From Fibrobacteres bacterium CG2_30_45_31 (lineage in GTDB: Bacteria; Fibrobacterota; Fibrobacteria; Fibrobacterales; Fibrobacteraceae), in contig MNYL01000043.1 of assembly GCA_001873075.1 (NCBI GenBank), positions 1-9,010 of the forward strand: a stretch of DNA of 9,010 nucleotides, read 5' to 3'. Within the stretch, counting starts at the first letter, position 1; each line of letters opens with the position of its first letter. Position numbers and translations under genes: made by a program. Of the stretch, positions 1 through 5,670 are shown one piece after another. The notes beneath the pieces were generated by a model that was not told the DNA's origin, made no database searches, and saw only the letters and a program-made list of their open reading frames with translations.

Positions 1-64
1 GGGGAAAGAAGGATTGTAAATAAAACGATACAACACACACTTTTTTACATTTTTCACCAAACCA

Positions 65-93
65 ATGACCTTTTTTCATGAAAAAGCTATATT
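65..93 (+). promoter_or_regulatory. Sigma70-like promoter of the SRP RNA gene
   Basis: A -35-like ATGACC (65-70, shares TGAC with the consensus) and a -10 TATATT (88-93, five of six consensus bases) are separated by exactly 17 bases. The expected start point, about 7 bases further, falls at 100-101, where the closing stem of the SRP RNA begins. This agreement between two independent signals is the main support. The spacer contains a 14-base palindrome, TTTTTCATGAAAAA (72-85), which may be chance. Confidence 0.65.
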
Positions 94-100
94 GCGTATT

Positions 101-195
101 CCCTAGACCCTACGCAATGACTGTTTGTGGGCAACTCGCCAGGGCGAAAGCAGCAACGGACTTGTGAACTTTTATGTGCTGTAGGTCGTCTAGGG
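101..195 (+). ncRNA. ffs: Signal recognition particle RNA (4.5S-type, small bacterial SRP RNA)
   Basis: SRP RNA binds Ffh and helps it target ribosomes making membrane and exported proteins to FtsY and the Sec translocon. The conserved domain IV core is visible: CAGG (140-143) faces AGCA (152-155) in the symmetric internal loop, capped by a GC-GAAA-GC hairpin (144-151). It is flanked by a C/A mismatch (139/156) and by TCG/CGG pairing (136-138 with 157-159), as in the CGC-CAGG...AGCA-ACGG form that I recall from actinobacterial SRP RNAs. The ends close into one rod: 101-108 pair perfectly with 188-195, 109-113 with 181-185, and 114-116 with 177-179. A T-run (198-203) follows at once. The apical hairpin has two base pairs where three are usual, with GAAA instead of GGAA. 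Length of about 95 suits the small bacterial class without an Alu domain. The region is also open in a protein frame, but the RNA explains it better. Exact ends are inferred from the stem. Confidence 0.85.
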
Positions 196-203
196 ACTTT
201 TTT
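188..203 (+). terminator. T-run after the SRP RNA closing stem
   Basis: The 3' strand of the SRP closing stem (188-195), paired with 101-108, is followed by AC and then six T (198-203). The RNA's own terminal helix therefore probably doubles as the intrinsic terminator, and transcripts would end at about 200-203 before trimming. Confidence 0.6.
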
Positions 204-243
204 CCTTAGTTTTTCGCATTTTTCTCTGGATGTTATATCCATT

Positions 244-852
244 ATGATTTTATGGACTCTTCGTCATACTAAGCCTCACAATCCGAACAATTATTGTTAT
301 GGACGTGCTGATTTTGAGGTAGCTCCTTCTTTTGATGCCGAATTTCCCCCAGCACTTGAAGCTTTAAAACCATGCCGAGCATCACATCTCTTTTCAAGTC
401 CCTTGAAACGTTGTAAAACGCTCGCGGACAAAGTTTCCGATCATCTTTCATTGCCCATCGAAACTAAAGACGCGCTTATGGAGATTCATTTTGGCTCTTG
501 GGAAATGCAAGAACTCACCAAAGTGCCCCGAGATGAAATGAATGCCTGGAGACAAAATTGGCGAGGGTATCGCTTCCCCGGCGGGGAATCATTCCATGAC
601 GTGGACAAGCGGGTCCTCCAATTTTTAGACTCTTGTATGGGATTAAAAGAAATGCTTTGGGTCACTCACGCAGGGGTAATCGCTGTATTACATCATGCAG
701 TCTGTGGTGTCCCAGACAGTGATTTTGTGGAGGGAAGATTTCCCTATGCAATGGTCACTCGGTTTGAAATTGAAAAAAATTCAAATGGAAAATACGAAGG
801 TCATTTCGATACTTTGTATAGTGGCATTCAACAACCCCCTCTGAATGTATAA
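244..852 (+). CDS. cobC: Histidine phosphatase family protein, alpha-ribazole phosphatase (CobC)-like
   Basis: This is a 202-residue member of the phosphoglycerate mutase-like histidine phosphatase superfamily. Visible active-site elements are R7-H8 in LRHTKP (nucleophile His), SSPLKR with R56, the acidic residue in MEIHFGSWE (E80, motif 79-87), and the second histidine H142 in THAG. The N-terminal RHT...CYGR pattern (7-21) is typical of CobC-type enzymes, which remove phosphate from alpha-ribazole-5'-phosphate in the nucleotide-loop branch of cobalamin assembly. RHT replaces the RHG of many relatives. The frame is open from a GTG at 127, but that stretch overlaps the SRP RNA and has no family homology. 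ATG 244 puts the RHT motif at residue 7, as expected. The SD sequence is weak. The family is clear. The substrate is less sure, since no other cobalamin gene or B12 riboswitch lies nearby. The stop codon abuts that of the next, convergent gene. Confidence 0.8.
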   Translation: MILWTLRHTKPHNPNNYCYGRADFEVAPSFDAEFPPALEALKPCRASHLFSSPLKRCKTLADKVSDHLSLPIETKDALMEIHFGSWEMQELTKVPRDEMNAWRQNWRGYRFPGGESFHDVDKRVLQFLDSCMGLKEMLWVTHAGVIAVLHHAVCGVPDSDFVEGRFPYAMVTRFEIEKNSNGKYEGHFDTLYSGIQQPPLNV

Positions 853-1815
853 TTAAAAGTCTACACGGAGCGTCGCTTGGAGTCCGCCTCTGAAATCCGG
901 ACCAAAAGCCAAATGAGCGGGACTGTCAAAATCGCTTAGCATCGCATCCACGACGGCATCTCCAATAGAATACAGATAAATTAAAGAAATGCCCCAGATA
1001 TACTGATTTCTATTTTTACGGAAATAGGTAATTTGTTCTGTCAAATCATCAATATCAGTGCTCTTTGGATCTTCTGCTAGTACGTCGCGACGACGTTGCA
1101 AGTAATAATCAACCACATTTTGTCGTGAAGCAATGCTCACAGTCGCCCCCAGAAGCCCCATATACAACAATCCCGCTTTACCATATTCATCATTATACAT
1201 TTGACCCCACCCAGGAACAAGAGAACGAAGCAAAGCACCCGTCACAGGACGCTGCTCCACGCTGTGTCCCTTATTGTTAACCCAAATACCATAGGCATCA
1301 AATAAGCTGTAAATGTGCAAACCGATCATCCACGTCATTTCCGATTTGCGAAGATCTTCCTGTTCAATTTTAACATCACTGATCTTACGGATGTGGTTCG
1401 CAAAGTCATTGCGCCTGCTCTGATAAACAACCATGCTATCTCTGCCCGTAAGCATTTTCTGCGTATAAAAAGCAACGGAATCTTGGAACTCCTGAGCCAT
1501 TTCAAAGCGACGATCCTTTTGTATTCGCTTATTATAAAACACTTCGTACGCGAGAGCGAGTTCTATACCCGCAATAAATCCACCGCGAATATAGTGCCCC
1601 GTATAAAACTGTCCCCCCCCAGGAAACAGCCCACAAAGAAGCGTCAAAGGCAAAGAATTATGAGCGGTCGGAATATCCCATTCGTATGTGGGTAAAGAAT
1701 CAATAGACTCGATCCCCGTTTTTCCTTTAACGATGCCTTCGGCAGCAAAACTCCAGCTGTGTAAAGCGAGCACGCAGAGAAAGAAAAAGACGAATCGGGA
1801 AGATAGGGAAAACAT
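853..1815 (-). CDS. DUF5683-type exported/membrane protein with an internal duplication
   Basis: The predicted product has 320 residues. A signal peptide covers about 1-25 (MFSLSSRFVFFFLCVLALHS, then AA). Two similar halves follow. The first has PGGGQFY (65-71), hydrophobic stretches, a charged helix-like segment and IGLHIYSLFDAY (164-175). The second has PGWGQMY (201-207), another charged segment and ISLIYLYSIGDA (276-287). PGxGQxY paired with YSxxDA is what I associate with DUF5683 proteins, which are common in Bacteroidota and Fibrobacterota and have no assigned function. The C-terminus, GGLQATLRVDF, alternates hydrophobic residues and ends in Phe, like an outer-membrane beta-signal. The frame stays open upstream to a TTG at 1968, but ATG 1815 starts directly on the signal peptide and has a TAGG about 7 bases upstream. 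An 8-G run on the coding strand (1613-1620) encodes the first PGGGQ. Family moderately sure; function unknown. Confidence 0.75.
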   Translation of the reverse strand: MFSLSSRFVFFFLCVLALHSWSFAAEGIVKGKTGIESIDSLPTYEWDIPTAHNSLPLTLLCGLFPGGGQFYTGHYIRGGFIAGIELALAYEVFYNKRIQKDRRFEMAQEFQDSVAFYTQKMLTGRDSMVVYQSRRNDFANHIRKISDVKIEQEDLRKSEMTWMIGLHIYSLFDAYGIWVNNKGHSVEQRPVTGALLRSLVPGWGQMYNDEYGKAGLLYMGLLGATVSIASRQNVVDYYLQRRRDVLAEDPKSTDIDDLTEQITYFRKNRNQYIWGISLIYLYSIGDAVVDAMLSDFDSPAHLAFGPDFRGGLQATLRVDF

Positions 1816-1961
1816 TGCGCCTAAAAATAACAAAGGACGAATAGCTGGGAAATCCAAATGGCAACTTTCAGAGGCAATAAAGTCTATTTTTTGAGCATTC
1901 CTTCGGAAAAGCTCCAGAAGATGCCGTTGGTTATTATCGTATTTTTTCAAAAATTTTAGTA

Positions 1962-1989
1962 ATGACAAAATATGTCAAAACCTTATTCT
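1962..1989 (+). promoter_or_regulatory. Possible cinA promoter
   Basis: ATGACA (1962-1967, five of six -35 bases) and TATTCT (1984-1989, four of six -10 bases) are 16 bases apart. They would start a transcript at about 1996, leaving a short leader that includes the cinA Shine-Dalgarno sequence. The -35 overlaps the inverted repeat TGACA-N5-TGTCA (1963-1977), which could be an operator or chance. Confidence 0.4.
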
Positions 1990-2014
1990 AGTTTTAAGAT
2001 CAAGGAAGAACAAA

Positions 2015-3286
2015 ATGTCTAACATCAAAAATCAAGTTGCAATCATCAATCTCGGAACAGAACTCACACAAGGGTTCACGCAGAATACCAATGCGCATTG
2101 GATTTCTGGAAGACTCCGCGATATGGGATTTGATACCGCTTATCAAATTGCGCTCCCTGATTCCGCAGATACTTGGAACTCCACTTGGAATATGATTCGC
2201 GAAGCAGGTGTCCGCATGGTCATCATCGGCGGCGGCCTCGGCCCGACTGCAGATGACAAGACAAGAGATTTAATTGCCAAGACTTTAAATCGTCCTTTGG
2301 TTTACCACCCGGAATGGGAAGAGCCCATCAAACTCTGGTTTACCAGCCGTGGGAAACCCTACTCTGCTTCAAACCAGATTCAGGCCTGTTTCCCAGAGGG
2401 TGCCCTTGTGCTCGACAACCCGGTAGGAACGGCTCCTGGGTTCCAAGTGACTCACGAAGGCATCACCCTTTTCGCAACGCCTGGCGTACCTTCGGAAGCA
2501 AAAGCAATGTTTGAACGTCATATCGCTCCATGGTTACTTGCCCAAGGAGCCCCCAAATTTTTCACAAAAGAAACGCGCCTCGCCGAAATCACGGAATCTG
2601 ATTTGGAATTAGTGTTGCGTAAAGTGGACTTTACTGAAGAGGTTTCTTGGAGTAGCCTCCCCGTAAAAGACGCTCTTGTTTTGAGAATGTACTCTCACAA
2701 GTCGCCCGAAATTTTGGAAACGGTCCAAGCCCGCTTTGAGAAAGCTTTAGGAGAAAAAGCACACAGCATCATAGTATCCCGTGATGGCAAAAATATGGTT
2801 CAAGTCATTATGGAACTTTTAAACGCACGCCACGAGATGATCGCTACCGCCGAATCTTGCACGGGTGGGCTTATAGCCTCGGAAATTGTAAGTGAAAGCG
2901 GAAGTTCTGCAATCTTTGCGGGAAGTATTGTTGCCTACCAGAACGAGGTAAAAACACAGTTATTAGGAGTCCCCTCCGACCTTATTGAACAATATGGCGC
3001 GGTGAGCGAACCCGTAGTGACGGCAATGGCCAAAGGAGCTCAACAAGCATTCCATTGCGATTGGGCGCTTGCCACTTCTGGAATCGCAGGTCCCCATGGA
3101 GGAACCGAAGAAAAACCCGTTGGCCTCACATGGATGGCAATTGCGACTCCCAATAAAATTTTTGCCTTCCAAGAAAAATTTTTAGGAAATCGGGAACAAA
3201 TTCGTCTCAAAAGCGTCTATAGAGTATTAAGTCGATTGCGAATTGCAATTCTTGAACAAAAAATCACTTGCACTAGTGTGCACTAA
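2015..3286 (+). CDS. cinA: CinA-family protein, nicotinamide-nucleotide amidohydrolase
   Basis: The product has 423 residues, close to the usual full-length CinA. The N-terminal MoeA/MogA-like (molybdopterin-binding fold) domain occupies about 1-170 with GGGLGPTADD (72-81) and TPGVPSE (155-161). A linker domain follows. The C-terminal PncC domain (about 262-415) carries AESCTGG (279-285, with the catalytic Ser) and SGIAGP (355-360). PncC domains deamidate NMN to nicotinic acid mononucleotide in pyridine nucleotide salvage. The N-terminal domain of some CinA proteins acts as an ADP-ribose or NMN pyrophosphatase; I cannot tell whether this one does. A good SD, AAGGAAG (2002-2008), lies 6 bases before the ATG. 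recA begins 38 bases downstream. cinA-recA adjacency is a known arrangement in other bacteria (in pneumococcus cinA-recA is competence-induced). Here a LexA-type box inside the last codons suggests recA also has its own promoter. Confidence 0.95.
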   Translation: MSNIKNQVAIINLGTELTQGFTQNTNAHWISGRLRDMGFDTAYQIALPDSADTWNSTWNMIREAGVRMVIIGGGLGPTADDKTRDLIAKTLNRPLVYHPEWEEPIKLWFTSRGKPYSASNQIQACFPEGALVLDNPVGTAPGFQVTHEGITLFATPGVPSEAKAMFERHIAPWLLAQGAPKFFTKETRLAEITESDLELVLRKVDFTEEVSWSSLPVKDALVLRMYSHKSPEILETVQARFEKALGEKAHSIIVSRDGKNMVQVIMELLNARHEMIATAESCTGGLIASEIVSESGSSAIFAGSIVAYQNEVKTQLLGVPSDLIEQYGAVSEPVVTAMAKGAQQAFHCDWALATSGIAGPHGGTEEKPVGLTWMAIATPNKIFAFQEKFLGNREQIRLKSVYRVLSRLRIAILEQKITCTSVH

Positions 3287-3296
3287 TTGTTATATT
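3268..3296 (+). promoter_or_regulatory. recA promoter, -35 overlapped by the LexA box
   Basis: TATATT (3291-3296) is a -10 with five of six consensus bases. TTGCAC (3268-3273), 17 bases upstream, is a weak -35 that keeps TTG. The predicted start is about 3303, leaving a leader of about 20 bases with the GGAGA Shine-Dalgarno (3313-3317). The -35 lies inside the last codons of cinA. Overlap of operator and -35 is what repression by LexA requires. Confidence 0.6.
3269..3282. promoter_or_regulatory. LexA (SOS) operator of recA
   Basis: TGCACTAGTGTGCA matches TGCNC-N4-GTGCA at every fixed position; that motif is, from memory, the one reported for Fibrobacter succinogenes LexA. It is neither the E. 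coli type (CTG-N10-CAG) nor the Bacillus type (GAAC-N4-GTTC). It covers the recA -35 and ends inside the codon just before the cinA stop. I found no second full match by eye elsewhere in the window. lexA itself is not in view. Confidence 0.75.
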
Positions 3297-3324
3297 AAAA
3301 CAAAAATAAACCGGAGATCCTCAC

Positions 3325-4431
3325 ATGGCAAAGAAAAGCGAAAAAGCACAAAAGACAAACACCCTTACCGGGGATAAAGCCAAAGCCGTAGAAGCGGCGA
3401 TTGCGCAAATTGAAAAAAATTATGGTAAGGGTTCTATTATGGCACTAGGTAGCCAACCCGTAGAAGACATTCCCGTGATTCCCTCCGGCTGTATTCAATT
3501 AGACATGGCACTGGGTGTCGGTGGTTACCCTCGTGGTCGTATCGTTGAAATTTATGGACCAGAATCTTCTGGAAAAACGACACTGACACTGCACGCCATT
3601 GCAGAAGCCCAAAAACTCGGGGGGGTGGCAGCCTTTATCGATGCAGAACATGCTTTTGATGCTGCTTACGCTCGCAAACTTGGGGTCGATATTGAACAGC
3701 TTCTTGTTTCTCAACCAGATACGGGTGAACAAGCTCTCGATATTGCAGAAACCTTGGTTCGCTCTGGAGCCATTGATATTATTGTGATCGACTCCGTAGC
3801 AGCTCTTGTGCCTCAAGCAGAAATCAACGGCGAAATGGGAGATAACCATATGGGTCTTCAAGCGCGCCTCATGTCCCAAGCCCTTCGCAAGCTCACCGGA
3901 ATCCTTTCCAAGTCAAATACCTGTCTCATTTTCATCAATCAGCTACGCATGAAAATAGGCGTCATGTTCGGGAATCCAGAAACGACAACAGGTGGTAACG
4001 CCCTTAAATTCTACGCTTCACAACGTTTGGATATTCGTCGCATCGCCGCACTCAAAGAAGGCGAAGAGGTTATTGGTAACCGTACTCGCGTTAAGGTGGT
4101 AAAAAACAAAGTCGCATCCCCATTCACCCAATGCGAATTCGATATCCTTTACGGTCAAGGCATTTCACGCGAAGCGTCCATTTTGGATCTCGCTGTAGAA
4201 CTCGAAATTATTGAAAAGAGCGGATCTTGGTTCTCATTCAATGGCGAACGCATTGGGCAAGGGCGTGAAAATACCCGAGTATTCCTCAAGAACAATGTTG
4301 AACTCTGCAAGGATGTCGAAGCTAAAATTAGAGAGAGTATGAAAGACGTTAAGCTCTTCAATATTAGCGATGGCGATGCGGTAATCACTGCCGATGGCGA
4401 CGAAGTTGAATCTAGAGCTGAAGAAGCTTAA
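3325..4431 (+). CDS. recA: Recombinase RecA
   Basis: The product has 368 residues. RecA is the ATP-dependent strand-exchange protein of homologous recombination and the co-protease that triggers LexA cleavage in the SOS response. Visible elements are the Walker A motif GPESSGKTT (78-86), the catalytic Glu in FIDAEHA (E108), the Walker B region IIVIDSV (152-158), the L2 DNA-binding loop within NQLRMKIGVMFGNPETTTGG (205-224), and the C-terminal domain to about 345. An acidic tail (DGDEVESRAEEA) follows; such tails regulate DNA binding in E. coli RecA. All key residues are present and there is no intein. The N-terminus has a Lys-rich extension of about 12 residues relative to E. coli. GGAGA (3313-3317) gives good SD spacing to ATG 3325. 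The LexA box and promoter just upstream imply SOS induction. Confidence 0.98.
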   Translation: MAKKSEKAQKTNTLTGDKAKAVEAAIAQIEKNYGKGSIMALGSQPVEDIPVIPSGCIQLDMALGVGGYPRGRIVEIYGPESSGKTTLTLHAIAEAQKLGGVAAFIDAEHAFDAAYARKLGVDIEQLLVSQPDTGEQALDIAETLVRSGAIDIIVIDSVAALVPQAEINGEMGDNHMGLQARLMSQALRKLTGILSKSNTCLIFINQLRMKIGVMFGNPETTTGGNALKFYASQRLDIRRIAALKEGEEVIGNRTRVKVVKNKVASPFTQCEFDILYGQGISREASILDLAVELEIIEKSGSWFSFNGERIGQGRENTRVFLKNNVELCKDVEAKIRESMKDVKLFNISDGDAVITADGDEVESRAEEA

Positions 4432-4520
4432 AGGTCCTTAAAAAAAATCAAGCTGTACAATTAACCTTCCTTTTCAAAAAAACTCAGGCGGCTTTGCAAT
4501 AGAGGCCCCGTGTTAAACGA

Positions 4521-4619
4521 CAAAAAGGCGAGGCTTTTTCCTGCCTCACTCAGTAGAGCTGGTTCCGCCATGTACCAGATTCCCTGTGGCAGGAAGAAGT
4601 TTTCGCCTTTTGTTTTTTT
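4521..4619 (+). terminator. Long stem-loop with T-run: recA terminator or an uncharacterised small RNA
   Basis: Positions 4521-4531 (CAAAAAGGCGA) pair with 4603-4612 with one A bulged. Positions 4534-4545 pair with 4588-4599 over 12 bp including one G-U. Together they make a nearly continuous stem of about 25 bases per arm. The 42-base apical part contains a further hairpin, CTGGT (4559-4563) with ACCAG (4574-4578). Seven T (4613-4619) follow directly, so this is a good intrinsic terminator on the + strand. The A-run on the other side gives a weaker terminator for the opposite strand. The stem and branched top are much larger than a terminator needs, so a stable small RNA of about 100 bases, or a miniature inverted-repeat element, are alternatives. 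Confidence 0.7.
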
Positions 4620-4627
4620 AAGGCACG

Positions 4628-4649
4628 ATAATTTCATGCATGAAATTAT
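4628..4649. repeat. Perfect 22-bp palindrome
   Basis: The arms ATAATTTCATG (4628-4638) and CATGAAATTAT (4639-4649) are exact reverse complements with no spacer. With no loop it suits a dimeric DNA-binding protein better than an RNA hairpin. It lies 9 bases after the T-run of the preceding stem-loop and nearly 270 bases before the next start codon. A related but shorter palindrome (TTTTTCATGAAAAA, 72-85) lies in the SRP promoter spacer. Confidence 0.6.
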
Positions 4650-4780
4650 TATTTTCAGGTTATGTCTTTTCTTAACCTTTATTTCATTTTTTTCGGTTTA
4701 ATCTCTTGGGTCGAATTCCCCGATGCTTGCTTCGGCTTTGATTTTTATCATCTTTAGATGAACGAATATGTACACAAGAG

Positions 4781-4814
4781 CCAGAATCGTTCCGCGGAGG
4801 GAACCGAATTCTGG
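4781..4814 (+). other. Strong hairpin of unknown role
   Basis: CCAGAAT (4781-4787) pairs with ATTCTGG (4808-4814), and GTTCC (4789-4793) with GGAAC (4800-4804), around a six-base GCGGAG loop with a small internal bulge. No T-run follows directly, so it is not an obvious terminator. It could be a 5' leader element of the gene at 4918 or part of a small RNA. Confidence 0.45.
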
Positions 4815-4835
4815 GGCAATAAAAAATGAATTTTT

Positions 4836-4884
4836 AGAGGTAAGCTTTACTTAGTATCCTCTGAGTTTTTGCGACTCTATTTTT
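4836..4884 (+). terminator. Weak paired hairpins with T-rich tail, possible terminator or attenuator
   Basis: AGAGG-TAAG (4836-4844) can pair with CTTA (4850-4853) and CCTCT (4858-4862). A second small stem, GAGT (4863-4866) with ACTC (4874-4877), is followed by TATTTTT. The stems are short. Both lie just upstream of the start at 4918, so a leader attenuator is possible but weakly supported. Confidence 0.25.
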
Positions 4885-4917
4885 CCTTCTCTGATTTATT
4901 TTTATCTTTGGCGACTG

Positions 4918-5670
4918 ATGCGTACAATAAAACAGCTAGTATTGCTTTTAGTTTTCATGGCGTCCTCAAGTCTTGCGCAAGAGTTATGTCCACAGAGTAT
5001 TCTCGATTCCTCCTATATGGTTTCTTTCGAAGGGCACTTTGTGAATCGAGAAAATAATCGTAGCCACATAGATATTATTTGGAAGCATTTCACAACATCC
5101 CCAGATTCCTTTGAACTTACGATTAATGGCTCACAATCATTCCTGTATGTAACCACTCCAGATTACCGATATGTCGAAATTCTTCCTCAGAAAATTAAAA
5201 GACAAATGGCTTATCATCATCTGAAAGAATTTATTGCATCAACACCTTTACGCTGGGATGATCTGGAGCTACTCGCCAACGGTTATTATTTTTGTGATAA
5301 TTCTGCATCCCCCAAAAAGACTTTGTTTACAACGGCATTCTCTCAAATGTGGTTTTCTATTACTTTAGATCAGCCCAAACAACCAACCCGTGTGAAAACA
5401 CACGGAGCACGTGGTGAAAATCGCGAATATCAAATTCATTCTTGGAAAAATTTCAACGGGGCTTTATTGCCTGCGATGATTGAGATGCGTGGCCCGAATT
5501 ACAGTGGTTCACTATGGGTTCGTTCTGCAACGCACCTTTCAGAAAAGCGTCTCTTGGATCCAATTCTCAAAAACGCAAAACAGCACTCAAAACCATCTTC
5601 AATTTTACCACTTCTCGGAGTGGGATTTGACGGGGAAGTCAAAGTACCCTTGATACTGCAAATGGATTAA
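4918..5670 (+). CDS. Exported protein, possibly LolA/LolB-like fold
   Basis: The product has 250 residues with a signal peptide of about 20 (MRTIKQLVLLLVFMASSSLA, then QE), so it should be periplasmic or secreted; no lipobox is seen. The rest looks beta-rich. The pattern VSFEGHFV...HIDIIWKHF...DSFELTING...FLYVTTPDYRYVEI, then WDDLELLANGYYFC (113-126), then a second set of strands ending LLPAMIEMRGPNYSGSLWV (183-201), resembles the half-barrel LolA/LolB/DUF4292 type of outer-membrane lipoprotein-handling proteins. This is by pattern only, and I cannot name the family. Two Cys (24 and 126) could form a disulfide. No clear SD precedes the ATG. Its last 66 bases are overlapped by the convergent barrel gene. 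Function unknown. Confidence 0.7.
   Translation: MRTIKQLVLLLVFMASSSLAQELCPQSILDSSYMVSFEGHFVNRENNRSHIDIIWKHFTTSPDSFELTINGSQSFLYVTTPDYRYVEILPQKIKRQMAYHHLKEFIASTPLRWDDLELLANGYYFCDNSASPKKTLFTTAFSQMWFSITLDQPKQPTRVKTHGARGENREYQIHSWKNFNGALLPAMIEMRGPNYSGSLWVRSATHLSEKRLLDPILKNAKQHSKPSSILPLLGVGFDGEVKVPLILQMD

Larger units (their letters stand above)
4432..4917. other. 486-base gene-poor, structure-rich intergenic region
   Basis: No frame here looks like a real protein. The short open frame at 4510-4701 reads through stem-loop arms and T-runs and has no family signature. The region holds a long stem with a T-run (4521-4619), a perfect palindrome (4628-4649), a possible closed domain formed by CTCTTG (4703-4708) pairing with CAAGAG (4775-4780) with small hairpins inside, a strong hairpin (4781-4814), and two weaker hairpins ending in a T-rich stretch (4836-4884). 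I looked for tmRNA, RNase P RNA, 6S RNA and common riboswitch cores and recognised none. Confidence 0.5.

Noticed and set aside
127..243. N-terminal extension of the phosphatase from GTG 127
   Set aside because: It overlaps the SRP RNA and puts 39 residues without homology before the RHT motif, which normally lies within the first ten residues.
1..243. Cobalamin riboswitch ahead of the CobC-like gene
   Set aside because: No B12-box-like element was seen; the structure there is explained by SRP RNA.
1816..1968. N-terminal extension of the DUF5683-type protein from TTG 1968
   Set aside because: It would bury a clear signal peptide behind 51 charged residues; ATG 1815 starts exactly at the signal peptide.
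3628..3635. Seven-G run in recA as a slippage site
   Set aside because: It encodes conserved Gly codons in an essential core motif and the frame is intact; chance is the simpler view.
4510..4701. Small + strand open frame of 63 codons after recA
   Set aside because: It runs through both arms of the long stem-loop, the T-run and the palindrome, has no SD and no recognisable protein pattern.
4706..4723. T-arm-like GGGTCGAATTCCC suggesting a tRNA or tmRNA end
   Set aside because: Only three pairs form, no acceptor stem partner or tag-peptide frame is found, and a competing pairing is stronger.
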